Shown here: one piece after another, positions 42,894-50,553 of the stretch
How positions within the stretch are numbered: position 1 is the first letter of the stretch
How the letters are laid out: each line of letters opens with the position of its first letter
Source: CAZYHS01 sp964647545
GTDB lineage: Bacteria > UBA10199 > GCA-002796325 > 1-14-0-20-49-13
Length of the DNA: 64,000 nucleotides
NCBI GenBank assembly: GCA_964647545.1
Contig: CAZYHS010000004.1
Coordinates: 1-64,000, forward strand
Reading direction: 5' to 3'
Program-made: the position numbers and the translations under genes
The notes under the pieces: generated by a model
What the model was told of the DNA's origin: nothing
Seen by the model: the letters and a program-made list of their open reading frames with translations, nothing else
The model's database searches: none

Positions 42894-43949
42894 ATGAACC
42901 TTAAACAATCTTTAAAAATTATTAGCAGCCTCAACCTTAAAAAATCCTTAAGGCCCGGAGATTTCCTCAATCTTAAACAATCTTCAACAATTTTAAACTA
43001 TTTTAAACCAGTAGTTCTTCTTGTTGCGCTCTTTGCAGCCGCATGCGGAAGCAACGCCGGCGTAAGCAACCCCACCGGCCCCGATTTCGATGTCGCCGAA
43101 TTAAAGACCATCAGGGTCGATCAACTGAAAGTTTCCGGCGGTCTTGAAGACGACGAAGACGGCGTTCCTGAAATCGCGGTCTATCTTCGCTGCGCCGACA
43201 CAGACAAAGACGTTTTGTGCGCAGGGGCAGATCAAGGCCTTGACCTCATTACAAAAGATTCGATGCTCTACGGCAGGCTCGACGCGAACTTTGTCGATAT
43301 CGAAGAGACATCAATTTTCAAATGTTTCGACGTAAAACTAGTCGTGGTCGAAAAGGATTCTAACAACTGCCCATCTCCCATCAACGCCGACGACGACGTT
43401 CTATTTGAATCGCCGGTTCTAACTCTCAACGAAGATGGCAGCGGAACTCTTCTAAAAAACAAGATATCAAATGAAGACGGCTCGGTCGCAGCCTATTTGA
43501 TAGGGCCGGCCGATGACTTGACGACCTCGAACGAACTCGGACAAACTCCGGTCAACGAAAGCAGGCTGGTTCTTGACCAGCTCTATTTCAGAAACCCTGA
43601 AATTTTCGGCAAGGTCGCAAATTTCAAACTGAGCGCAAAAATCGACGAGGTCACCTGCTCGGTCTCTTTTGCGTCGGGCGACACGGGAATTTTGCAGGCA
43701 GATGTGATCTACGGAAATTTAGGTCTCGACCTTTCGCTCGACAACGAGAACACTTGCTTAATTTCCGATGAGCAAATGGACTTGCCGGTAACAATCGTAT
43801 TAAACATCGGCGTTGACGGCCTCACCACAAAACTGCAAAGCGCCGAAGATCTTCTTCTCAAAGACCTCATCGATGACGGAGAAAAGGTCAAGCTAGGCGA
43901 AGGTGAAGCAGCTTTCATCGCTTTTGCACCGATTAAAATAGAAGACTAG
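42894..43949 (+). CDS. Lipoprotein with three 12-residue repeats ahead of its signal segment
   Basis: 351 aa. The ATG is supported by GGGGGAAAT. Residues 1-36 are three tandem 12-residue units (MNLKQSLKIISS, LNLKKSLRPGDF, LNLKQSSTILNY), then a hydrophobic stretch with a lipobox-like 'FAAAC' (Cys51). So the positively charged part ahead of the signal is unusually long. The mature part has no family I recognise; it is beta-like, with 'LRCADTDKDVLC', 'DSNNCPSP' and a late 'EVTCSVSF...ENTC' pair that may form disulfides. It lies in the surface-protein island. Confidence 0.72.
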   Translation: MNLKQSLKIISSLNLKKSLRPGDFLNLKQSSTILNYFKPVVLLVALFAAACGSNAGVSNPTGPDFDVAELKTIRVDQLKVSGGLEDDEDGVPEIAVYLRCADTDKDVLCAGADQGLDLITKDSMLYGRLDANFVDIEETSIFKCFDVKLVVVEKDSNNCPSPINADDDVLFESPVLTLNEDGSGTLLKNKISNEDGSVAAYLIGPADDLTTSNELGQTPVNESRLVLDQLYFRNPEIFGKVANFKLSAKIDEVTCSVSFASGDTGILQADVIYGNLGLDLSLDNENTCLISDEQMDLPVTIVLNIGVDGLTTKLQSAEDLLLKDLIDDGEKVKLGEGEAAFIAFAPIKIED

Positions 43950-44041
43950 TTTTCTATAAGCACCCTAACCGTTTGAATTAATTGGAGTTATTCATCTTTT
44001 GCAATAATTCCTAATTATGAGCTTCAACATATTGAAATTTC

Positions 44042-44071
44042 TTGACAATTTTAGCATTACGCGATTATACG
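44042..44071 (+). promoter_or_regulatory. Predicted promoter of porin gene 1
   Basis: TTGACA (44042-44047) and TATACG (44066-44071) are 18 bp apart, giving a leader of about 70 nt. The leader also holds a small CGGTC/GACCG hairpin (44111-44131). Confidence 0.55.
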
Positions 44072-44147
44072 CCTATTGTCCGCGGTTTTGCGAAAATAAA
44101 ATCAACCATCGGTCGTTTTTCTAAATGACCGGAAAGGATATTTTAAT

Positions 44148-45371
44148 ATGAAGAAGATGCTGCTCTGCTTGGCGATCGCAGCCGCCTTCCTTACGGGAAG
44201 CGTGGCCGCAAGAGCCGACGAAGTACCTCCCGCCGGAGACAAACCCATCGCGGGCTACAACGGAGGGTTTTTCATCCAAAACCCCGAAGGTTCCTACAAC
44301 TTCAAGATCAACGGACGCTTCCAGCCAAGAATTTATTTCGAAAAGTCTGCGAATATGGAGAGCCAAGCCAGCTTCATGATCAGACGTGCTCGCATCGATT
44401 TCAATGCAACAATGGCCAATGATTTTAGTTTCGGCTTTTCGTTAAGCCACAGCACAAGCAGCAGCAAGTTCAAAACGGTAAACATTCTGGGCGCAATTGC
44501 TTCATATTCGGGCATTCCTGAATTTGTCATCTCGGCAGGCATGGTAGGCCTTCCGCTGTCGATCGGCGGAGACATGTCTTCGCTGGGACTTATGACACTT
44601 GAAGGCCCGCTTGTCATGTCGCAGGTTGACGGTGGCAATCTCACACCTATCCGCCGCGAATTCGGAAACCCCGACGGTCTTGGACTTAACTTCAGCGGCG
44701 ACATCGGCAAATTTTATTACGCGGTTTCGGTCATCAACGGCGCGACAAAGGTTGAAAACGCCGGAACTCCAGATGTGACAGGCTCGGGAGTCGAATCGAA
44801 CTACGACTTGGATTTCAACAAGAGAATTTCAGCGGGCGCGAGATTCGCGTTCCACATTTTCGATCCCGTCGGCGGTTACGAAATGGACATCCCTTATTCC
44901 GAAAAGCCGAAACTGACCGTCAGCGTCGGCGGCAACTATCAGGGTAAACGTACCGACCCGACCACGGCAGCTGAAATCAAAAGGCTCCTAACCGGCAGCG
45001 GCGGCGCTGCTTTCAGATGGAGAGGCTTTGCCCTGAACGCAGAAGGTTTCGTACGCAGAACTTCGTTTGACAGCCTTGGAACGGCCCCCTTCTCCGAACT
45101 TGAACTCGATGACCTTGGCTATTACATCGACGCGAGCTATTTTTTCATTCCCAACAAACTTGAAGTCAACGCAATTGCCGGTCAGATTTTCCGCGAAGGC
45201 CCGCACAACGATTCGTACGAATTCGGCGGCGGCGTCAACTGGTACATCAACGGCACCCCGAAATTGAAAATGCAGCTGCAATACACGCTCACCGGAAGAT
45301 TCGACGACGTGACGGCGCTTGAAACCACAAAGACCAGCCTCATCGGTCTGCAGATGACGGCGGCTTTCTAA
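44148..45371 (+). CDS. Phosphate-selective-porin-like outer-membrane protein, paralogue 1
   Basis: 407 aa with a signal peptide (cleavage near 'AARADE'). The pattern 'GGFFIQNPEGSYNFKINGRFQPRIYFE', then 'FMIRRARIDFNATMANDFSFGF' and 'NPDGLGLNFSGDIGKFYYAVSVING' follows OprO/OprP-type porins, and it ends in Phe ('IGLQMTAAF'). The substrate cannot be read, although the family is known for anions such as phosphate. The neighbouring gene (45538-46788) is a clear paralogue, with the shared 'GQIFREGPHNDSY', 'GGNYQGKRTDP' and C-terminal ends. The ribosome site is GGAAAGGAT. Confidence 0.87.
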   Translation: MKKMLLCLAIAAAFLTGSVAARADEVPPAGDKPIAGYNGGFFIQNPEGSYNFKINGRFQPRIYFEKSANMESQASFMIRRARIDFNATMANDFSFGFSLSHSTSSSKFKTVNILGAIASYSGIPEFVISAGMVGLPLSIGGDMSSLGLMTLEGPLVMSQVDGGNLTPIRREFGNPDGLGLNFSGDIGKFYYAVSVINGATKVENAGTPDVTGSGVESNYDLDFNKRISAGARFAFHIFDPVGGYEMDIPYSEKPKLTVSVGGNYQGKRTDPTTAAEIKRLLTGSGGAAFRWRGFALNAEGFVRRTSFDSLGTAPFSELELDDLGYYIDASYFFIPNKLEVNAIAGQIFREGPHNDSYEFGGGVNWYINGTPKLKMQLQYTLTGRFDDVTALETTKTSLIGLQMTAAF

Positions 45372-45392
45372 GCGACTTAAAATATTACGAAC

Positions 45393-45428
45393 AAAAAGGC
45401 GTTCGCCAAACCGGCGGACGCTTTTTTT
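45393..45428 (+). terminator. Intrinsic terminator after porin gene 1
   Basis: GCGTTCGCC (45399-45407) pairs with GGCGGACGC (45413-45421) with one G-U pair, followed by seven Ts. Confidence 0.8.
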
Positions 45429-45479
45429 ATTTTGCGAAATTCATGGATGCCAACGTTTTCTCGATTACAAAAAAACTTA

Positions 45480-45540
45480 GCAACCTTTCAGATAGGGAGG
45501 CGATAAATCTTTCAGGGGCGCAAGAAAGGGTTGCCTTATG
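45480..45540 (+). promoter_or_regulatory. Leader hairpin that can cover the ribosome site of porin gene 2
   Basis: GCAACCTTTC (45480-45489) can pair with GAAAGGGTTGC (45524-45534) with one bulged base. The second arm contains the only purine-rich ribosome site (AAAGGG, 45525-45530), 7 bases before the ATG at 45538. Confidence 0.5.
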
Positions 45541-46788
45541 CAAAAACTTATCACGTGGGTCATGGTCGCTCTCATGGCCATCTGCTTCGCAATTTCTGCG
45601 AGCGCAGAAGAGCTGAACACTCCACAGGACGACAGACTGCCGGCCGGCTATGAAGGTGGCTTTTACATCCAAACAAAAGACGGAAAAAACAAACTGACGT
45701 TCGGCGGCAGATTGCAGCCCGAACTCTATTTTTCCAAAGTGAAGGAGACTCCGTCTGAATGGACATTTGCCGTAAGACGCGCACGTCTAGATTTTGGAGC
45801 AGTGGTAGCCGAAAAAGGGCACGTGGACGTCTCGATGATGTACAGCACGTCGAGCTCAAAGTACAAATCAATCAACCTCTACAACGCCATCGCAGGCTGG
45901 GATTTTGCGCCATACCTCTCTGTCTTTGCAGGCACTGTCGGTATTCCGCTAACAATGTCAACAAGCTCACTCGGTTTCAATTTAATAGAAGCCCCGATTG
46001 TTTTGAGTCAGGACGATCTGTCCACCCCACTAACCACGCTTCGTTCATCATTTAGCAGCCCCGACGGACTTGGTATTGAATTCACAGGCAAAGCCGGACG
46101 ATTTTTTTATGACGCAACAATTGTCAACGGCGCAACAGCACCAGTACAGCAAAGGATCGTAAAAGACACCTCCGGCAACGATTACGTCGCAGTTCCTGCG
46201 TCCGGCGGAGTTGAATCGAACTACGATCTCAACTTCAACAAGCACGTGTCAGGTGGTTTCAGAGTGGCCTACGACGTTCTTGCCGCTTCCAACACTGGCG
46301 CAATGTTCGACGCCTCTGACTCTCCCGACCCAAAACTCACATTGAGCCTCGGCGGAAACTATCAGGGAAAGAGAACCGACCCTGTCAACATGGCACAAAT
46401 CGACTACATTTTGAGCGCAAGCTTCGGTGCGTCATTTAAGTGGCGTGGGCTTGCACTAAGCGCCGAAGCCTTCGGTCGCCGCATTAAAATCGCCGATCCC
46501 GGCACAGCAATGTTTCTCGAGCCGAAGATGGACGACGCTGGATATTACCTTGAAGCAAACTATTTTGTGATTCCTAAAAAACTGTCGGTCGGCCTTGAGG
46601 CGAGCCAGATTTTCCGCGAAGGCCCGCACAACGATTCGTACGATTTTGGCGGTGGCATTAACTATCACATTTCAAACACCTTCAAGATTCAGCTGGCTTA
46701 CACGCTGACATCGGTTTACGAAAGCATCACATCGGTCGCACCTGTAAAAACACATTTCATCGGAACACTCTTTACAGCGGCGTTCTAA
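45538..46788 (+). CDS. Phosphate-selective-porin-like outer-membrane protein, paralogue 2
   Basis: 416 aa with a signal peptide (to about 'ISASAEE'). It parallels paralogue 1 throughout: 'GGFYIQTKDGKNKLTFGGRLQPELYF', 'FAVRRARLDFGAVVAEKG', 'GGNYQGKRTDPVNMAQIDYI', 'SQIFREGPHNDSYDFGGGINY', and a Phe end ('FTAAF'). Relative to paralogue 1 it carries a longer loop ('RIVKDTSGNDYVAVPASGG') before the shared 'GVESNYDLNFNKHVSGG' region. Its ribosome site lies in a hairpin, so its expression may differ from that of its neighbour. A terminator follows. Confidence 0.87.
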   Translation: MQKLITWVMVALMAICFAISASAEELNTPQDDRLPAGYEGGFYIQTKDGKNKLTFGGRLQPELYFSKVKETPSEWTFAVRRARLDFGAVVAEKGHVDVSMMYSTSSSKYKSINLYNAIAGWDFAPYLSVFAGTVGIPLTMSTSSLGFNLIEAPIVLSQDDLSTPLTTLRSSFSSPDGLGIEFTGKAGRFFYDATIVNGATAPVQQRIVKDTSGNDYVAVPASGGVESNYDLNFNKHVSGGFRVAYDVLAASNTGAMFDASDSPDPKLTLSLGGNYQGKRTDPVNMAQIDYILSASFGASFKWRGLALSAEAFGRRIKIADPGTAMFLEPKMDDAGYYLEANYFVIPKKLSVGLEASQIFREGPHNDSYDFGGGINYHISNTFKIQLAYTLTSVYESITSVAPVKTHFIGTLFTAAF

Positions 46789-46808
46789 CCCGACTTTTTA
46801 GAACCTTC

Positions 46809-46845
46809 AAAAACGCCTGCCTCCCGCACGGAGCAGGCGTTTTTG
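46809..46845 (+). terminator. Intrinsic terminator after porin gene 2 (copy A of a duplicated terminator)
   Basis: The stem ACGCCTG plus CTCC pairs with GGAG and AGGCGT around one bulge, followed by TTTTT. The same 36-bp sequence with two substitutions recurs at 49027-49063. Confidence 0.85.
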
Positions 46846-46908
46846 CCTATTGTCCTGCGAATCAATTCTTGTGACAATGAAATTTCAAGCAGGAAAAAAG
46901 GAGACGTT

Positions 46909-49008
46909 ATGAAACCTATATTACTAGTTCTACTGGCGACACTTGCCCTTACAGCTTCAACAAGAACCGTGTCTGCGGGAGAAGGAGGCAAAAGCACAAT
47001 TAAAGATTCGTGTGGATGTTTTCTTTTTTCCGCGTCTGACTTTGCCAACGCAAATGAGATTGAAATCTCCTTGGATAATGATGCTATGCTTACAAAGAAA
47101 AGTAAGTTCAATAAGATTGGTTGTCTCTCCAACACAAATTCAGGGCCATGTTTCGACTATTTCAAAAAGAACAATCTCTTTTTCGATAAATTCGCCGGCA
47201 AGGCCGACTTGATCGACAAAGTCACTTTTGCTCAGGGCAACAACCTCGAACGCCTTGAGTTTTACGTCAATAGCGACGCCGCAAATGACAAAGAGCTGGC
47301 GATTTCCGGCTATCTTCACAGCAAAAATGACAAGAACCCAAAATACTTAATTCTCACGAGGAAAAAAGACGACACCACAACCGCCGCACTGATGCACGTC
47401 CAGCTACACAGCAAAGTTAAATCTCTTGAGATAAGCGGATTTGATTTTCAAAATTTAAAGGGTGAAGCGATCGCAATTTTCGCAAAAGATCTGGAAAACC
47501 TGATAATCAAAGACAACTCGTTTAGAGATGTCGGCACCGAAGGAAATAATAACCCTGCAATAAAAATTTATACCCGCACCGAAAACGGCAAGGTCGTCAA
47601 AAATAAAATTCTCAACGTCCAGTTTATAAATAACAATTTTGTGATCGATAACGGTAATGACCGAATGAAGTCGCCCGACATCCAGATAGAAAACCTGATT
47701 ACCGAAAACATTACTTTCGAAGGCAATAAATTTTACAGAGAAAACTGGGGTGGGGTTTACAATGTAAAATTCATCGATAGCGATGTTTCAAAGATTCAGG
47801 CCGCGATAAAGATAGCCATTGAAAATAATCAGAAGAACGCCTTCAATAATCCAAAAAGCCCCTGCAAATATAATCTGTTCGATACAACCGACACCGACAA
47901 AGACGGCGTAGGAGATTTGTGCGACAACGACGACGACAATGACGGCTTTCTAGATGGCGGCACAATTATTTTGGAGGAGGTAAAAGATGATAATGGAAAA
48001 ACGGTATGCTCTAGCATGCTCTTCGAAAAAATAAATGAAGAAGAACCATGCACTACAAACCCAAAATGCAAATCCTGCAAAGACAACTGCCCGTTAATAC
48101 CCAACCTTGACCAAGCAGATACGAACAATAACGGCATAGGAAATGTGTGTGAGGACAACGATGGCGACGCAATAGTCAACGCCCTAGATAATTGCATTAA
48201 CACCCCCAACCCCGGCCAAAATGACACCGACGGTGACGGCAAGGGAGATGCCTGCGATTCAGAAAAAAACACTCCAGATGATATCGACGGTGACGGGATT
48301 TTAAACGAGGTCGATAATTGCAAATATTTTTATAACCCTGACCAAAAAGATACCGACAAAGATGATTGGGGCGACATCTGCGATCCGGACATCGATAACG
48401 ACACAAAAAAGAACGCGGTGGATAATTGCCCCGACGTTTATAACCCCAAACAGGAAAATAAAGATAATGACGGCGTGGGAGATGCCTGCGATAAAATATC
48501 TGCCAAAGCAGACACACAACTAGTACCAGCACCGACATTTTTGGGCAGGTTCGTTGGCAAAATCCAAAAATGGACCAACACCGGTCCAAAAATAACAAGA
48601 CATGCGGAGCCGGACGACCAAGGCGGTGATAACAACGGCTCAAACAACGGAACCGACCCCGACGGGTCTAACCCGCCGGACGGTCCAACTCCGAGCATTG
48701 AAGATAAAGATAACGACGGAGTTGCAGACGACTCCGACAATTGCATCGCCATTCCCAACGCCGACCAAAAAGATACCGACTCAAACGGAGTTGGAGATGC
48801 GTGCGATGTCGATGTTATTTTTGTCGATCCTCCGGACGGTGGCGGCGCAAATACCGGAGGGCCTTCAACCACGGGCCCTAACGGCGGCGGAAACACCGGC
48901 ACAAACACCGGTAACGGAGCAGACGGCGATGGAAATCTACCGCCAAACAGCCCCGCTCCCGCCGGCAGCGCATCTCTACACGGCGCCGGCTGTTCGCTGA
49001 TTCGCTGA
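46909..49008 (+). CDS. Exported beta-helix / TSP3-repeat surface protein
   Basis: 699 aa with a signal peptide (ends near 'TRTVSAGE'). Residues ~150-310 are a right-handed beta-helix-like part built of 'NLIIKDNSF', 'NVQFINNNFVI' and 'NITFEGNKFY' rungs, as in pectate-lyase-like folds. Residues ~320-560 hold TSP3-type calcium repeats ('DTDKDGVGDLCDND', 'DNCINTPNPGQNDTDGDGKGDACD', partly shown), with one more after a Gly/Asn/Pro linker. The C-terminal ~70 residues are Gly/Thr/Pro-rich and end 'GAGCSLIR' with a lone Cys but no membrane helix. AAAAGGAG precedes the ATG at 46909. Function unknown. Confidence 0.82.
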   Translation: MKPILLVLLATLALTASTRTVSAGEGGKSTIKDSCGCFLFSASDFANANEIEISLDNDAMLTKKSKFNKIGCLSNTNSGPCFDYFKKNNLFFDKFAGKADLIDKVTFAQGNNLERLEFYVNSDAANDKELAISGYLHSKNDKNPKYLILTRKKDDTTTAALMHVQLHSKVKSLEISGFDFQNLKGEAIAIFAKDLENLIIKDNSFRDVGTEGNNNPAIKIYTRTENGKVVKNKILNVQFINNNFVIDNGNDRMKSPDIQIENLITENITFEGNKFYRENWGGVYNVKFIDSDVSKIQAAIKIAIENNQKNAFNNPKSPCKYNLFDTTDTDKDGVGDLCDNDDDNDGFLDGGTIILEEVKDDNGKTVCSSMLFEKINEEEPCTTNPKCKSCKDNCPLIPNLDQADTNNNGIGNVCEDNDGDAIVNALDNCINTPNPGQNDTDGDGKGDACDSEKNTPDDIDGDGILNEVDNCKYFYNPDQKDTDKDDWGDICDPDIDNDTKKNAVDNCPDVYNPKQENKDNDGVGDACDKISAKADTQLVPAPTFLGRFVGKIQKWTNTGPKITRHAEPDDQGGDNNGSNNGTDPDGSNPPDGPTPSIEDKDNDGVADDSDNCIAIPNADQKDTDSNGVGDACDVDVIFVDPPDGGGANTGGPSTTGPNGGGNTGTNTGNGADGDGNLPPNSPAPAGSASLHGAGCSLIR

Positions 49009-49026
49009 CCGATATTTTTACTCATC

Positions 49027-49063
49027 AAAAACGCCTGTCTCCCGCACGGAGCGGGCGTTTTTT
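49027..49063 (+). terminator. Intrinsic terminator after the beta-helix/TSP3 gene (copy B)
   Basis: Near-identical to 46809-46845 (34 of 36 positions) with six Ts after the stem. The changed base in the stem turns a T-A pair into T-G, so the fold is kept. Confidence 0.85.
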
Positions 49064-49127
49064 GTTGGCGCGCTGGAGAGTTTTCTCCACTTGCAATGGC
49101 ATATTAAAGGCTGTTATAGACGCCGCC

Positions 49128-50543
49128 ATGAATATCAAAGACATCTTCGACACAAACCTAAACCAACAGCACGACCTCTTCGCCGACACCGTAAACACTC
49201 AACTTGTAAAGGTTTTACGCACAATTGGCTTTGACAAAAAATATGTCCGCGCGAAAGGCCAGTACCTCTACGACAAGGAGGGAAACGAATATCTCGACTT
49301 TCTCTCCGGCTACGGCGTTTTCAACATGGGAAGGAATCATCCGGTCGTAAAAGAGGCCCTAATCGACGCGATCGGCATGGACACAGCCAGCATGGTGCAG
49401 ATGGACGCGCCACTTTTGGCCGGCGTGCTTGCCAAAAAGCTGCTCGAAAAAGTTAACCAAAGCGTCACAGCCGCCCTCCCCGAAAAAGCAAAAAAAGATG
49501 CCGAACTCGGCATGGTTTTTTTCACAAACTCCGGCACAGAAGCCAACGAAGGGGCAATTAAATTCGCCCGCTATTCGACAAAGCGTCAGCGCATCGTCTA
49601 TCTCGATCACGCCTTTCACGGACTAACGAACGGAACACTGGCATTTAACGGCAACGAAGAGTTCAAAGAGGGCTTCGGCGAACTCGCCCCCGGCAGCGTT
49701 GTGGTTCCAAGCGGCGATATCGACGCGCTCGAAAAAGAGCTCGCCAAAAAAGATGTCGCGGCATTTATTTTCGAAGCGGTTCAAGGCAAAGGGATCCGCT
49801 TTACGTCGGTCGAATATTTCCAGAGGGCTCAGGACCTATGCCGCAAATACGGCACGCTCATGATCGCCGACGAAGTGCAGTCGGGACTGGGCCGCACCGG
49901 CAAATGGTTCGCGTTCGAACATTTCGGGATCAGCCCCGATATCGTCACAATTGCAAAATCGCTCTCGGGCGGGTTCATTCCGGTCGGTGCGATCTGCTAC
50001 AAAAAAGAAATTTACAACAAGGTCTTCCACAAAATGGACCGCTGCGTCGTCCACTCCAACACGTTCGGCCGCAACACGCTCGCCATGACCGCGGGCCTTG
50101 CCTCGCTTCAGGTGCTTGAAGACGAAGGCTTCATAAAGAACGCCGAACTTCGCGGTCGCGAGATCGTCGAGGGGATCTCGGCGCTCAAAGAAAAATACGA
50201 AATGCTCTACGACGTGCGCGGCAAGGGTCTCATGATCGCATTTGAGTTCGGCCGTCCGAAATCGATGGGCTTAAAAATCGGCTGGGACCTTGTCCACAAG
50301 GTAAACTCCGGACTCTTCGGCCAGATGGTGGTCGTGCCGCTGCTCTCCAAACACCGCATTCTTTCTCAGGTCACGGGCCACAACTGCGACATCGTAAGAA
50401 TCCTACCGCCGCTTTGCATCACCGAACGCGACGTAAAATATTTCATCAAAGCGTTCGACGCCGTAATGGCAGACTGCCATCGCTTCCCCGGCGGAGCTTG
50501 GGAAGTCGGCAAAGAACTTGCCAAAAAAGCGCTGACCTCGTAA
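49128..50543 (+). CDS. Class III PLP-dependent aminotransferase
   Basis: 471 aa. Class III landmarks are 'YLYDKEGNEYLDFLSGYGVFNMGRNHP' (partly used as a landmark), 'VFFTNSGTEANEGAIKFARY', 'LDHAFHGLTNGTLAFNG', 'LMIADEVQSGLGRTGKWFAFEH' and the PLP lysine in 'VTIAKSLSGGFIPVGAI'. The family transfers amino groups from omega-amino or similar substrates. The RND-type exporter follows after 10 bp, an arrangement like the hopanoid genes hpnO and hpnN, although no squalene-hopene cyclase is in view. So a lipid amino-group role is possible but unproven. Confidence 0.88.
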   Translation: MNIKDIFDTNLNQQHDLFADTVNTQLVKVLRTIGFDKKYVRAKGQYLYDKEGNEYLDFLSGYGVFNMGRNHPVVKEALIDAIGMDTASMVQMDAPLLAGVLAKKLLEKVNQSVTAALPEKAKKDAELGMVFFTNSGTEANEGAIKFARYSTKRQRIVYLDHAFHGLTNGTLAFNGNEEFKEGFGELAPGSVVVPSGDIDALEKELAKKDVAAFIFEAVQGKGIRFTSVEYFQRAQDLCRKYGTLMIADEVQSGLGRTGKWFAFEHFGISPDIVTIAKSLSGGFIPVGAICYKKEIYNKVFHKMDRCVVHSNTFGRNTLAMTAGLASLQVLEDEGFIKNAELRGREIVEGISALKEKYEMLYDVRGKGLMIAFEFGRPKSMGLKIGWDLVHKVNSGLFGQMVVVPLLSKHRILSQVTGHNCDIVRILPPLCITERDVKYFIKAFDAVMADCHRFPGGAWEVGKELAKKALTS

Positions 50544-50553
50544 ATAGCGCTTC

